Of a stretch of DNA of 41,879 nt, positions 1 through 11,387 are shown in pieces. Location: NCBI GenBank assembly GCA_016649895.1, contig JAENWR010000022.1, positions 1-41,879 on the forward strand, written 5' to 3'. Source of the stretch: Acidimicrobiia bacterium. GTDB lineage: Bacteria; Actinomycetota; Acidimicrobiia; Acidimicrobiales; SKKL01. Position 1 is the first letter of the stretch. Every line of letters begins with the position of its first letter. Both the position numbers and the translations under genes were made by a program. Under the pieces are notes generated by a model that saw only the letters and a program-made list of their open reading frames with translations, was not told where the DNA came from and ran no database searches.

Positions 1-77
1 ATCCGCGTCTGGCGCTCATCCAGATGCGGCATCACCGTGGCAAAGAACCCCGACAGCCCCTCCTCGCTCAGCTCCAC
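1..77 (-). CDS. ISAzo13-like family transposase, N-terminal fragment cut by the window edge
   Basis: Read leftward from a GTG at 77, the first 25 codons give VELSEEGLSGFF followed by PHLDERQTR. An N-terminal 'PHLDERQ-R' stretch is characteristic of ISAzo13-type DDE transposases as I know the family; the rest lies outside the window. An in-frame stop just upstream of the GTG (positions 87-89) fixes the 5' limit. Whether the gene is intact cannot be judged. The reading frame is short and the family call rests on one motif. Confidence 0.55.
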   Translation of the reverse strand, partial: MELSEEGLSGFFATVMPHLDERQTR

Positions 78-488
78 ACACCCAACCTACACCTCGCGAC
101 TTATTCAGTGGTGGACCCTTACTGTTAGTAGCGGCTTGGAGTCTCCTGGCGCGAGCAGGCCGCTTTTCTGGCGCCAGTTGGCCAGCGGTGACGTCGGGCT
201 CGATCGCGACTAGGTCCGAGTTGGCGAGGTCGCAGACTTCGTGACCTGCGCCGCTCGAAGTCTCAACTGCCTGTACCTCTCCTTCCTTGGGGACCTGGGC
301 CCCGGGCGGTCGCTCGGGACCGGAGGCGAGTTGAGCCAAAGGTCCCGGTTGCGTCGCTGTGGTTCGACGCTTCCGACCCGACTCGCTGACGGAAGGGTGG
401 GGAGACACCGACACACCCACTCCCGGGTGTAGAGCCGAAACCTCGCCGCCGCGTCGTGCGTCTAGGAGACAGGCAAACTCTCCCAGAT
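78..488. other. Intergenic stretch between the transposase start and the end of nrdJ
   Basis: No convincing gene. Open frames here have poor codon structure for this genome and resemble nothing I know. One end of the insertion sequence should lie near 95-130, just upstream of the transposase start, but without the other end I cannot define the terminal inverted repeat or target duplication. No clear hairpin terminator follows the nrdJ stop. Confidence 0.5.
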
Positions 489-4478
<3,990 letters not shown>

Positions 4479-4544
4479 GCGATGAGCTCCTCGTGTGCGC
4501 CGTCGACCGACGGCGTTGCGATTGATGTGCCCGCCGATCAGCGA

Positions 4545-4558
4545 ACACCAGATGTTGT
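4545..4558 (-). promoter_or_regulatory. Probable NrdR box 1 (nrdJ-proximal)
   Basis: Read toward nrdJ, the 14-mer is ACAACATCTGGTGT, an imperfect palindrome close to the actinobacterial NrdR-box pattern (ACAC-N6-GTGT type). It lies about 67 bp upstream of the nrdJ start. Confidence 0.55.
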
Positions 4559-4585
4559 GCGTTTCCCCCGCTCTCGCGACCTTAG

Positions 4586-4599
4586 CCACAAGATGTAGG
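4586..4599 (-). promoter_or_regulatory. Probable NrdR box 2 (distal)
   Basis: Reads CCTACATCTTGTGG toward nrdJ. Its centre is 41 bp from the centre of box 1, close to four helical turns, as expected for paired NrdR sites. It is weaker than box 1. Confidence 0.45.
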
Positions 4600-5055
4600 G
4601 ATGATTACATCATCGTAATTCCATCGGTGTCAATGGCCACCGCATCAAATCTGCTCCGGTGTCCCGGGTGCGAGAGCCAAGGGGGCGCCGGCGCCGCGTC
4701 CGGTATGACGCTCCCCTGACCCTCGCCGTGGCATGGGTCCCGGGGGCGATGGGCTGGACAGGTCCGAACCGGCAGCCTCCGGCCCCGTCGGGCCATCGAC
4801 CGTCCGCCCAAGGGCATCGTCCAACCCGCCAGCGAGGTCGAGACGCCCACAACTGTGCCGTCCAGCCCACCGCCTCCGGTGTACTCCGCCACACTACGGA
4901 ACCTGCCCTGTGGAACGTAAGGGGGAACAAGCTGTGAATTGCCGGTGGACGACGGGCCGACTTCTCCACAGTCTACGGCGTCCAGCGTCCGCGACAACAG
5001 CGTGCGCGACGTCGTCGGAACCCCTGCGGGTGCCCACCGCATAACCTCGCCGACG
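4600..5055. other. Non-coding stretch between nrdJ and the RibD-C-like gene
   Basis: It holds the AT-rich inverted repeat ATTAC-N6-GTAAT (4604-4619), probably part of the nrdJ promoter. A 7-bp inverted pair CTGTGGA/TCCACAG lies around 4909-4915 and 4966-4972, far apart. A TAACCT -10 lies at 5042-5047. I looked for a B12 riboswitch and for SRP, RNase P and tmRNA signatures and found none that hold up. Open frames here lack the codon bias of the neighbours. Confidence 0.5.
5042..5047 (+). promoter_or_regulatory. -10 hexamer, leaderless-type promoter of the RibD-C-like gene
   Basis: TAACCT lies 8 nt before the ATG at 5056, and no Shine-Dalgarno sequence is present. Confidence 0.4.
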
Positions 5056-5838
5056 ATGCTTCGCCTCCTCCCCCTCGACCCCTCGATGCCGGCACGCGAG
5101 CTCGCGGCCGACCCTGCGGTGATCGACGGGTTCATCGCCGACGAGCCCCGGCCACAGCCCGCGGGGCGACCCTGGGTGGCGGTCAACATGGTGGTCACGG
5201 CCGATGGAGCGACCCACGTCGATGGCGTCTCGGGCCCCATCGGTGGTGGTGCCGACCTGGCAGTGTTCGTGGCGCTGCGGGCGGCGGCCGACGTGATCCT
5301 CGCCGGCTCGGCCACCGTCACCGCCGAGCGCTACCGGCCGCCGATGGGCAACGCGGCGCGTCGACAGCGCCGCACCGATCGGGGCCAAGCGCCACTCCCC
5401 CGTCTCGCCGTCATCTCCAACCGGGGCGACGTCGATCTGTCCCTGCCGATGTTCTCCGATGCCAGCGACGAGAACCGGCCCATCGTGGTGGTGGCCGACG
5501 GGCTCGACCCAGCTCGCCGTCGCGCCATCGAACAGGTCGCCGAGGTGCTCGTTGCCGGCGACGAGCGGGTCGACATGACCAGGGCCATCGCTGCACTGGG
5601 CACCACCGCCGGGGCCAGCTTCGTGCTGGCCGAGGGTGGCGCCACCCTCAACGGGCTCCTCGTCGAGGCCGATCTCGTCGACGAGTGGTGCATCACGGTC
5701 GCACCGCTGCTCGCAGGAGGCGACGCCCGGCGCGCTGCCATCGGCCCCCCGTCGGACCTTCGACCGATGCGCCTCGACCGGATCCTCGAAGCCGACGGCG
5801 AGTTGATCCTGCGCTACGTGCGCTCGGACCCTCGGTAG
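5056..5838 (+). CDS. Pyrimidine reductase family protein (RibD C-terminal domain-like)
   Basis: 260 aa. It has the dihydrofolate-reductase-like fold of the RibD C-terminal domain: VAVNMVVTADGATHVDGVSG (the substrate/NADPH-binding beginning), LRAAADVILAGSATVTAERY, and FVLAEGGATLNGLLVEADLVDEWCIT (the conserved glycine-rich EGG-x-L-N segment). In riboflavin synthesis this domain reduces the ribosyl group of the pyrimidine intermediate with NADPH. Stand-alone copies are common in actinobacteria and their substrate is often unproven. There is no deaminase domain. The ATG at 5056 (MLRLLPLDPS) is preferred over an in-frame upstream codon because similarity starts there and a -10 element lies just before it. 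Convergent with nrdR. Confidence 0.8.
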   Translation: MLRLLPLDPSMPARELAADPAVIDGFIADEPRPQPAGRPWVAVNMVVTADGATHVDGVSGPIGGGADLAVFVALRAAADVILAGSATVTAERYRPPMGNAARRQRRTDRGQAPLPRLAVISNRGDVDLSLPMFSDASDENRPIVVVADGLDPARRRAIEQVAEVLVAGDERVDMTRAIAALGTTAGASFVLAEGGATLNGLLVEADLVDEWCITVAPLLAGGDARRAAIGPPSDLRPMRLDRILEADGELILRYVRSDPR

Positions 5839-5852
5839 CTGCGCCAGACCCA

Positions 5853-5866
5853 CCCATACCGATGGG
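5853..5866. terminator. Small hairpin between convergent genes
   Basis: CCCAT-ACCG-ATGGG is a 5-bp stem with a tetraloop, placed between two convergent stop codons. There is no T tract. It may act in both directions; the evidence is weak. Confidence 0.3.
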
Positions 5867-5884
5867 CGACTCGGAGCGCGGGGA

Positions 5885-6352
5885 TCAGCGGCGCTTGGGT
5901 TCGGTCGACTTGGTGAGCACGGCCACCTCGCGCTCGAAGTCGGCAGGATCGTCGAAACCCTTGTAGACGCTTGCGAAGCGTAGGTAGGCCACCTGATCGA
6001 GCTCGCGCAGCTGCTCGAGCACCGCGAGGCCGACCTCCTCGCTGCTCACCTCGGGCCCGATGAGCCGCAACGACTCCTCGACCTCGGTCGCGAGCTGCTG
6101 CAGCTGTGCCTCGGTGATGGGGCGGTACTTTCCGGCGGACTGCACGCCGCCGATGATCTTGGCGGCGTCGAACGGTGCACGCTCGCCCGAGCGCTTCACG
6201 ATGGTGAGCGGCAGCTCCTCGAGCCGCTCGAAGGTCGTGTAGCGCCGACCGCATTCGAGGCACTGGCGGCGTCGGCGAATGGACCCACCATCGTCGGATT
6301 GGCGCGAATCGACGACCTTGTCATCGATTCCACCACACGACGGACACCTCAT
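5885..6352 (-). CDS. nrdR: Transcriptional repressor NrdR
   Basis: 155 aa, the normal length. It represses ribonucleotide reductase genes by sensing nucleotides. The N-terminal zinc ribbon has C3, C6, C31 and C34 (CPSC, CLECGRRY), and RRRRQ is the usual arginine-rich patch. An ATP-cone follows (residues about 49-139: PLTIVKRSGERAPFDAAKI, then RELDQVAYLRFASVYKGF). The start at 6352 (MRCPSCGG) is unambiguous from the family. Its likely target nrdJ is close by and has matching boxes. Confidence 0.96.
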   Translation of the reverse strand: MRCPSCGGIDDKVVDSRQSDDGGSIRRRRQCLECGRRYTTFERLEELPLTIVKRSGERAPFDAAKIIGGVQSAGKYRPITEAQLQQLATEVEESLRLIGPEVSSEEVGLAVLEQLRELDQVAYLRFASVYKGFDDPADFEREVAVLTKSTEPKRR

Positions 6353-6359
6353 CGCCGGG

Positions 6360-6365
6360 ACGCTA
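6360..6365 (-). promoter_or_regulatory. -10 hexamer, leaderless-type promoter of nrdR
   Basis: TAGCGT (read toward nrdR) ends 7 nt before the ATG; there is no Shine-Dalgarno sequence. Confidence 0.4.
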
Positions 6366-6438
6366 CTGCCCGGTCGTCCGGCGACGCATGTCGAGATGAC
6401 GGCGGACGAGCCGTGTTCGGCGGCCTCACGCAGCAGGG

Positions 6439-6711
6439 TCACCCCAGCGACGTGGCCGCAGCAGGATCGGCAGGGATGCCGCGCTGGCCGTCGAGCACGC
6501 GACCGATTGCTGCGGTGCCCACCGCCACGGCGAGGACGACGACCACCGCAGCGATGGCGAGCACCAGCCGGACGGCGACATCGGCGGGTGCCAGCGGCTG
6601 GCCGCCCTGTGCGGCCCGGACCGGTGGACGATGCGGGAGGACCTGCGCCGACCGCCGCCGGGCCACGAACGGGGGGAGTTGGTGGTGGGTGTCGGTGGTG
6701 ATCGCAGCCAT
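6439..6711 (-). CDS. Small single-pass membrane protein, divergent from lexA (candidate SOS cell-division inhibitor)
   Basis: 90 aa. A polar, proline- and histidine-containing N-terminus (about 40 residues) is followed by one strong hydrophobic segment (VRLVLAIAAVVVVLAVAVG) and a short tail. There is no signal-peptidase site or LysM motif. It sits between lexA and nrdR, where many actinobacteria and firmicutes keep an SOS-induced division inhibitor (YneA/DivS type), and it shares an intergenic region with four LexA boxes. The function is therefore inferred from place and topology only. The start at 6711 follows GGAGAA at a slightly long spacing. Confidence 0.6.
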   Translation of the reverse strand: MAAITTDTHHQLPPFVARRRSAQVLPHRPPVRAAQGGQPLAPADVAVRLVLAIAAVVVVLAVAVGTAAIGRVLDGQRGIPADPAAATSLG

Positions 6712-6815
6712 GGGGTCATCTTCTCCAGGGGGTGTGACACTGATGGGTTCGATGGGCAGGGCGCCGGTGCGGAAGCCACGGGCGGGGGTCCACCCCCACA
6801 TCGGTGAGCGCTGGT

Positions 6816-6829
6816 AGAACGATCGTTCG
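6816..6829. promoter_or_regulatory. LexA (SOS) box A
   Basis: AGAACGATCGTTCG is one base from CGAAC-N4-GTTCG. It is the box nearest the small membrane protein gene. Confidence 0.65.
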
Positions 6830-6830
6830 A

Positions 6831-6844
6831 CGAACGCCTGTTCG
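6831..6844. promoter_or_regulatory. LexA (SOS) box B
   Basis: CGAACGCCTGTTCG is a perfect CGAAC-N4-GTTCG, starting 15 bp after box A starts. Confidence 0.8.
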
Positions 6845-6859
6845 GAGAACAGCCAACCA

Positions 6860-6873
6860 CGAACGTGCGTTCG
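6860..6873. promoter_or_regulatory. LexA (SOS) box C
   Basis: CGAACGTGCGTTCG is a perfect match, 29 bp from box B. Confidence 0.85.
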
Positions 6874-6888
6874 TCGTCAAGCTCCACT

Positions 6889-6902
6889 CGAACAGATGTT
6901 TG
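6889..6902. promoter_or_regulatory. LexA (SOS) box D overlapping the lexA -35
   Basis: CGAACAGATGTTTG matches CGAAC-N4-GTTYG, 29 bp from box C. It overlaps the lexA -35 (6900-6905). Confidence 0.8.
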
Positions 6903-6928
6903 CCAGCCGAGGTCGAGGCTGGTACCGT
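6900..6928 (+). promoter_or_regulatory. lexA promoter
   Basis: -35 TTGCCA (6900-6905), a 17-bp spacer, and -10 TACCGT (6923-6928). LexA box D covers part of the -35, so LexA binding would block RNA polymerase (autoregulation). Confidence 0.6.
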
Positions 6929-6993
6929 CAAACTGATGTTCGATCGCCGGTACGCGGCCAGACCCGACAGAACCCACCGAGGGGCAGATCAAC

Positions 6994-7626
6994 GTGACTG
7001 ACACGACACTGACCAGCCGGCAGCGCCAGGTCCTCGAGACCATCGAGGCGCACATGCGAGATCGGGGCTATCCCCCGTCGGTCCGCGAGATCGGCGAGGC
7101 GGTCGGGCTCAACTCGCCCTCCACCGTCCACTCCCACCTCGCCACCCTGCAGCGTCTCGGCTACCTCCGCCGCGACCCCACCAAGCCCCGCGCCATCGAG
7201 GTGCTCTGGGAGGCCAACTCCGGTCCCAACGTCGAGCGCCGGCCCGTCAGGCACGTCCCCGTGGTGGGCGACGTGGCCGCCGGCACCGACGTGCTGGCTC
7301 ACGAGAACATCGACGAGACCATGCCGGTCCCGGCCGACCTCACCGGCGACGGCGACTTGTTCATGCTCCGGGTGCGCGGCGACTCGATGATCGACGCCGG
7401 CATCCTCGATGGCGACTTCGTGGTGGCACGGGTGCAGAGCACCGCCGACAACGGCGAGATCGTCATCGCCGGCATCCCTGGCGAGGAGGCGACCGTGAAG
7501 ACCTGGACCCAGCGCGACGGCAAGGTCGTCCTGCTCCCGGCCAACAGCCGCCTGTCGCCCATGGAGTTCGAACCCGACGAGGTGCAGATCTTCGGCCGGG
7601 TCGTCACGGTGATGCGTCGCCTCTGA
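6994..7626 (+). CDS. lexA: LexA repressor
   Basis: 210 aa. An N-terminal winged helix (residues 1-70; SVREIGEAVGLNSPSTVHSH) binds SOS boxes. The C-terminal S24 domain carries out RecA-stimulated self-cleavage. The cleavage site is A96-G97 (VGDVAAGT), the nucleophile S131 (GDSM) and the general base K169 (ATVK). The GTG start at 6994 has GAGGGG at normal distance. Four LexA boxes precede it and recA, with its own box, is in the same window. Confidence 0.97.
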   Translation: MTDTTLTSRQRQVLETIEAHMRDRGYPPSVREIGEAVGLNSPSTVHSHLATLQRLGYLRRDPTKPRAIEVLWEANSGPNVERRPVRHVPVVGDVAAGTDVLAHENIDETMPVPADLTGDGDLFMLRVRGDSMIDAGILDGDFVVARVQSTADNGEIVIAGIPGEEATVKTWTQRDGKVVLLPANSRLSPMEFEPDEVQIFGRVVTVMRRL

Positions 7627-7688
7627 GCGCACCGCTCGACGCGGGTTGGCGAGGGCCCCCCGCCCGCCGATGTGCGACGCTTCGTCGG

Positions 7689-8882
7689 ATGGCACCACTC
7701 TCCGCTCTCGATGAGGCATCGCCCGTTCCTGTCGTCGGCATGATGGGCGCCGGTCAGCTCGCCCGCATGTCGCATCAGGCCGCGATCTCCCTCGGGATCC
7801 CGCTGCGGATCCTCGCTGCCGACGCCACCGACTCGGCGGCCCTCGTCAGCCCCACCATCGACATCGGTGATCCCGGCTCCGCAGCCGACCTGCGCCGCTT
7901 CGCCACCGGATGTGAGATCGTCACCTTCGACCACGAGCTGGTCGACCTCGACGCGCTCGCCGAGCTCGAGCATGCGGGCACGGTGATCGCCCGGCCGTCG
8001 GCCGCCGCCCTCGCCTTCGCCACCGACAAGGCGCACCAGCGCACACGCTTCGCCCACCGCGGGCTGCCACTCCCCCGCCACCGGATCGTTGCCGATGCCG
8101 CCACGGCGCTGGCGGCAGCCGAGGAGCTCGGGTGGCCGGCGGTCGTGAAGACAGCTCGCGGCGGCTACGACGGTCGCGGCGTCTGGATCGTGGCCGACGC
8201 CGACGCCGCGCAGGCGGTGCTCACGACGCTCACCGACGCCGACGGCGTCCTCCCCACCGTCATCGTCGAGGAGGCGGTGCGCATCGAGCGCGAGCTCGCC
8301 GTCGTGGTGGTGCGTGGCGCCCAGGGCACCACCGTCAGCTACCCGGTCACCGAGACGGTCCAGGTCGACGGCATCTGCCGCGAGACGATCACCCCGGCCC
8401 GGGTCAGTCCCGAGGTCGCCGCCGAGGCCACGCGCATCGCAGAAGCGGCCGCCGAGGTAGCTGGCGCCGTCGGGCTCATCGCCGTCGAGCTCTTCTACGA
8501 CGGCACCGACATCACCATCAACGAGGTAGCGACCCGACCGCACAACTCGGCGCACTGGTCGATCGAGGGAGCGGTCACCTCGCAGTTCGAGAACCACCTG
8601 CGCGCCGTGGCCGACCTCCCGCTGGGCGACACCGCCACCCGCGCCCCTGTCGTGGTCAGCGCCAACATCCTGGGCCACGCCGACGGCCGCGACCCCGCCG
8701 ACCACCTCGGTGCCGCGCTCGCCGTGCGCGGCGCCGCCGTCCACCTCTACGGGAAGGGGCCACGGCCGGGCCGTAAGCTCGGCCACGTGACCGTCCTCGC
8801 CGACACCATCGACGACGCCCGCAGCCGGGCTCGATCCGCCGTCGCCCGCCTGGGTGACCCGGTGCCGGAGGTGTCGCAGTGA
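7689..8882 (+). CDS. purK: N5-carboxyaminoimidazole ribonucleotide synthase
   Basis: 397 aa. An ATP-grasp enzyme that converts AIR, bicarbonate and ATP to N5-CAIR in purine synthesis. It shows [13 protein letters not shown] at the N-terminus, the ATP-grasp segment [15 protein letters not shown], the EELA/VVV region and [17 protein letters not shown], which is diagnostic for PurK. No strong Shine-Dalgarno sequence precedes the ATG. Its stop overlaps the purE start, giving a purK-purE operon. Confidence 0.96.
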   Translation: MAPLSALDEASPVPVVGMMGAGQLARMSHQAAISLGIPLRILAADATDSAALVSPTIDIGDPGSAADLRRFATGCEIVTFDHELVDLDALAELEHAGTVIARPSAAALAFATDKAHQRTRFAHRGLPLPRHRIVADAATALAAAEELGWPAVVKTARGGYDGRGVWIVADADAAQAVLTTLTDADGVLPTVIVEEAVRIERELAVVVVRGAQGTTVSYPVTETVQVDGICRETITPARVSPEVAAEATRIAEAAAEVAGAVGLIAVELFYDGTDITINEVATRPHNSAHWSIEGAVTSQFENHLRAVADLPLGDTATRAPVVVSANILGHADGRDPADHLGAALAVRGAAVHLYGKGPRPGRKLGHVTVLADTIDDARSRARSAVARLGDPVPEVSQ

Positions 8883-9373
8883 GCGTGGCCGTCGTCATGG
8901 GGAGCGACTCCGACTACCCCACCATGGAAGCCGCCGTCGAGGTCCTGCGCGAGTTCGATGTCGAGCACGAGGTTCGGGTGGTGTCGGCCCATCGCACGCC
9001 CGATGCCATGGTGGCGTTCGGCCACGAGGCGGCCGGGCGGGGTGTCGAGGTCATCATCGTCGGAGCCGGTGGTGCTGCGCACCTGCCGGGGATGCTCGCA
9101 TCGGTGACACCGTTGCCGGTCATCGGCGTACCGGTTCCCCTCGCCCACCTCGACGGGATGGACTCGCTGCTGTCGATCGTGCAGATGCCGGCCGGCGTCC
9201 CCGTGGCCACCGTGTCGATCGGCGGCGCCCGCAACGCCGGGCTCCTCGCCGTGCGCATCCTCGGCGTGTCCGACCCCGAGCGGCGGGCCCGCATGGAGCA
9301 GTTCCAGGTCGATCTCGCCGACACCGCCCGCGCCAAGGACACCGCCCTCCAGCACCGCCTCGGCACCATCTGA
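8879..9373 (+). CDS. purE: N5-carboxyaminoimidazole ribonucleotide mutase
   Basis: 164 aa, the class I PurE length. It moves the carboxylate of N5-CAIR to give CAIR. It has [12 protein letters not shown] (the conserved GSxSD loop), VVSAHRTPD with the catalytic His region, [13 protein letters not shown], and [12 protein letters not shown]. The GTG start overlaps the purK stop (GTGA), so translation is coupled. Confidence 0.97.
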   Translation: MSVAVVMGSDSDYPTMEAAVEVLREFDVEHEVRVVSAHRTPDAMVAFGHEAAGRGVEVIIVGAGGAAHLPGMLASVTPLPVIGVPVPLAHLDGMDSLLSIVQMPAGVPVATVSIGGARNAGLLAVRILGVSDPERRARMEQFQVDLADTARAKDTALQHRLGTI

Positions 9374-9380
9374 GCGGGCG

Positions 9381-9396
9381 GGATCCCTGGGGATCC
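9381..9396. terminator. Hairpin between convergent purE and dapE
   Basis: GGATCC-CTGG-GGATCC is a 6-bp stem with a 4-nt loop in the 25-bp gap between two converging stops. There is no T tract. A plausible bidirectional terminator. Confidence 0.35.
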
Positions 9397-9398
9397 GA

Positions 9399-10460
9399 TC
9401 AGGGGGTGGTGAGCAGGTCGACCAGGGCTGCGTAGGCGACCTCGAGGTCGCGGCGATGCAACCGCTCTCCGGGTGCGTGGGCGATTGTGGAGTCGCCGGG
9501 CCCGAAGTTGGCGGCGGGGATCCCGGCTGCCGCGAAGCGCGCCACGTCGGTCCAGCCCAGCTTGGCGCGCACCTCGACGTCGCTGCGGCTGACCAGCTGC
9601 TGCACGAGCGGGTGGTCGGTGGCCGGCCAGGCGGCGCCACCCACGTCGACCACCTCGACCGAGTCGCCCTCGGCGAGGAGCGACGACAGGATCTCGCGCA
9701 CGTGAGCCTCCGCCTCGGCGGGAGTGCGATCCGGTGCGAAGCGGTGGTTGATGGTGACCGAGGCCGAATCGGGGACCACGTTGCCGGCGACCCCGCCCTC
9801 GATGGCCACCGCCTGGAGTCCCTCGTGGTACTCGCAGCCAGCGATGACAGGCCGCCGTGGCTCGTAGAGCTCGAGGGCCGCGAGGATCCGCCCTGCACGG
9901 TGGATGGCGTTGACGCCCATCCAGGCCCGGGCGGTATGGGCGCGCCGCCCCACCAACGACACGACGAGGCGCATGGTGCCCTGACAGCCGGCCTCGACGG
10001 CGGCCGAGGTGGGCTCACCCAGGAGCGCCAGGTCGCCGACGAGGAGGTCGGGGCGCAGCTCGAACAGCTCGCCGAGCCCGTTGTGCGCCTCGGCGACCTC
10101 TTCGCGCGCGTAGAACACGTAGGTGACGTCGACGACCGGCTCGTCCACCGTGCGGGCCAGCTCGAGCATGACGGCGATCCCGCCCTTCATGTCGGCGGAG
10201 CCGAGGCCCCACAGCACGTCGCCGTCGATGTGCGCCCGCTCGTTGCCGTTGGCTGGAACCGTGTCGGTGTGACCGGCGAGGACCAGGCGGGTCGAGCGGC
10301 CGAGGGTGGTGCGAGCCACCAGGTTGTCGCCGACCCGCTCGACGTCGAGCCACGGGACGGCGCGCAGCTCGGACTCGATGAAGTCGACCACGGGTCCCTC
10401 CTGGAACGAGGGCGATGGGAGATCGACCAGCTGGGCGGTGAGCTGCAGGAGGTCGGTCAT
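9399..10460 (-). CDS. dapE: Succinyl-diaminopimelate desuccinylase
   Basis: 353 aa. An M20-family zinc peptidase that removes succinate from N-succinyl-LL-diaminopimelate. The motifs are LAGHTDTVPA (metal-binding His and catalytic Asp), WGLGSADMKGG (bridging Asp), YAREEVAEAHNG (catalytic Glu pair), the GEPT segment, and a C-terminal metal-binding His near LHRRDLEV. The start at 10460 (MTDLLQLT) is where family similarity begins. It lies 16 nt downstream of dapD, as an operon. Confidence 0.92.
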   Translation of the reverse strand: MTDLLQLTAQLVDLPSPSFQEGPVVDFIESELRAVPWLDVERVGDNLVARTTLGRSTRLVLAGHTDTVPANGNERAHIDGDVLWGLGSADMKGGIAVMLELARTVDEPVVDVTYVFYAREEVAEAHNGLGELFELRPDLLVGDLALLGEPTSAAVEAGCQGTMRLVVSLVGRRAHTARAWMGVNAIHRAGRILAALELYEPRRPVIAGCEYHEGLQAVAIEGGVAGNVVPDSASVTINHRFAPDRTPAEAEAHVREILSSLLAEGDSVEVVDVGGAAWPATDHPLVQQLVSRSDVEVRAKLGWTDVARFAAAGIPAANFGPGDSTIAHAPGERLHRRDLEVAYAALVDLLTTP

Positions 10461-10476
10461 GGCCGGGACATGGCCA

Positions 10477-11313
10477 TCAGACCGCCACGCCGTGCTCGCG
10501 CAGGACCGCGTTGAGCGCTGCCTTGTCGTGGCGCTCGCCCTCGGCGAAGTGCTTGATGATGAGCGCGCACGGCATGCCGAACGTGCCGCCGTCGAACTCC
10601 TTCGGCCGGGTGGCATTGATGACGAGGCACCACGGCGGCACCACCCCGCGCGACACCTCGAGACCGGTGTTGGCGTCGATCACAGGGATCGACGGGTTCA
10701 GGATGACGCCCGCACCCAGCATCGCCCCGCGGCCGACGCGTGCGCCTTCGGTGACCATCGAGCGGCTGCCGATGAACGCCTCGTCGTCGATGACGACCGG
10801 TTCGGCCTGCGGCGGTTCGAGCACACCACCGATGCCGACGCCACCCGACAGGTGGACGTTGGTGCCGATCTGCGCACACGACCCGACGGTGGCCCAGGTG
10901 TCGACCATCGACCCGGCGCCGACGCGCGCCCCGATGTTGACGTAGCTCGGCATCAAGATGACGCCCTTGTCGAGGAACGAGCCCCATCGGGCCGATGCGC
11001 CAGGCACCACCCGGACCCCCGCCGCCTCGTAGCCCGACTTCAGCGGGATCTTGTCGGCGTACTCGAACGGGCCGAGCTCGAGGGTCTCCATCTGCGCCAC
11101 CTTGAACAGCAGCAAGATGGCGTGCTTGAGCCACTGGTAGACGACGACGTCGCCCATGGTGGTGCCGTTGGGCAGCACCTCGGCGACACGGGCCTCGCCC
11201 AAATCGAGCATCGCGACGGCCTCGCGGATGGTGGACGCCACGTCGGGGTCGGCCACGTCGAGCGTGTCGCGGTTCTCCCAGAGCTCTTCGATGCGTGCTT
11301 CGAGATCGGACAT
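10477..11313 (-). CDS. dapD: 2,3,4,5-tetrahydropyridine-2,6-dicarboxylate N-succinyltransferase
   Basis: 278 aa. Succinylates tetrahydrodipicolinate in the lysine/meso-DAP pathway. Left-handed beta-helix hexapeptide repeats run through GARVGAGSMVDTWATVGSCAQIG and GVGIGGVLEP (residues about 125-165). The length and motifs are those of the proteobacterial (E. coli-like) DapD, not the longer mycobacterial form. It is the head of dapD-dapE. A TAGCCT -10 lies 6 nt before the ATG, so the transcript is probably leaderless. Confidence 0.95.
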   Translation of the reverse strand: MSDLEARIEELWENRDTLDVADPDVASTIREAVAMLDLGEARVAEVLPNGTTMGDVVVYQWLKHAILLLFKVAQMETLELGPFEYADKIPLKSGYEAAGVRVVPGASARWGSFLDKGVILMPSYVNIGARVGAGSMVDTWATVGSCAQIGTNVHLSGGVGIGGVLEPPQAEPVVIDDEAFIGSRSMVTEGARVGRGAMLGAGVILNPSIPVIDANTGLEVSRGVVPPWCLVINATRPKEFDGGTFGMPCALIIKHFAEGERHDKAALNAVLREHGVAV

Positions 11314-11319
11314 GGCGCG

Positions 11320-11325
11320 AGGCTA
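11320..11325 (-). promoter_or_regulatory. -10 hexamer, leaderless-type promoter of dapD
   Basis: TAGCCT (read toward dapD), then CGCGCC, then ATG. There is no Shine-Dalgarno sequence. Confidence 0.5.
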
Positions 11326-11387
11326 CCGCCGCCCCGGAAGCCGGCAGAACCGTTCAAGCCACCTCGCGCGGTGGTAGCTCTGGTGAC

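Noticed and set aside
4748..4780. Stretch resembling the SRP RNA core (CTGGACAGGTCCGAACCGGCAGCC)
   Set aside because: The GGAAGGAAGCAG-like tetraloop and internal loop are not preserved and no flanking helix closes it.
4964..4972. TTCTCCACA, one base from a DnaA box
   Set aside because: A single site without neighbours; there is no dnaA/dnaN context and no AT-rich unwinding region.
4605..5055. Possible cobalamin riboswitch upstream of the B12-dependent reductase
   Set aside because: No B12-box-like sequence or expected conserved core was found on the nrdJ strand; NrdR boxes explain regulation better.
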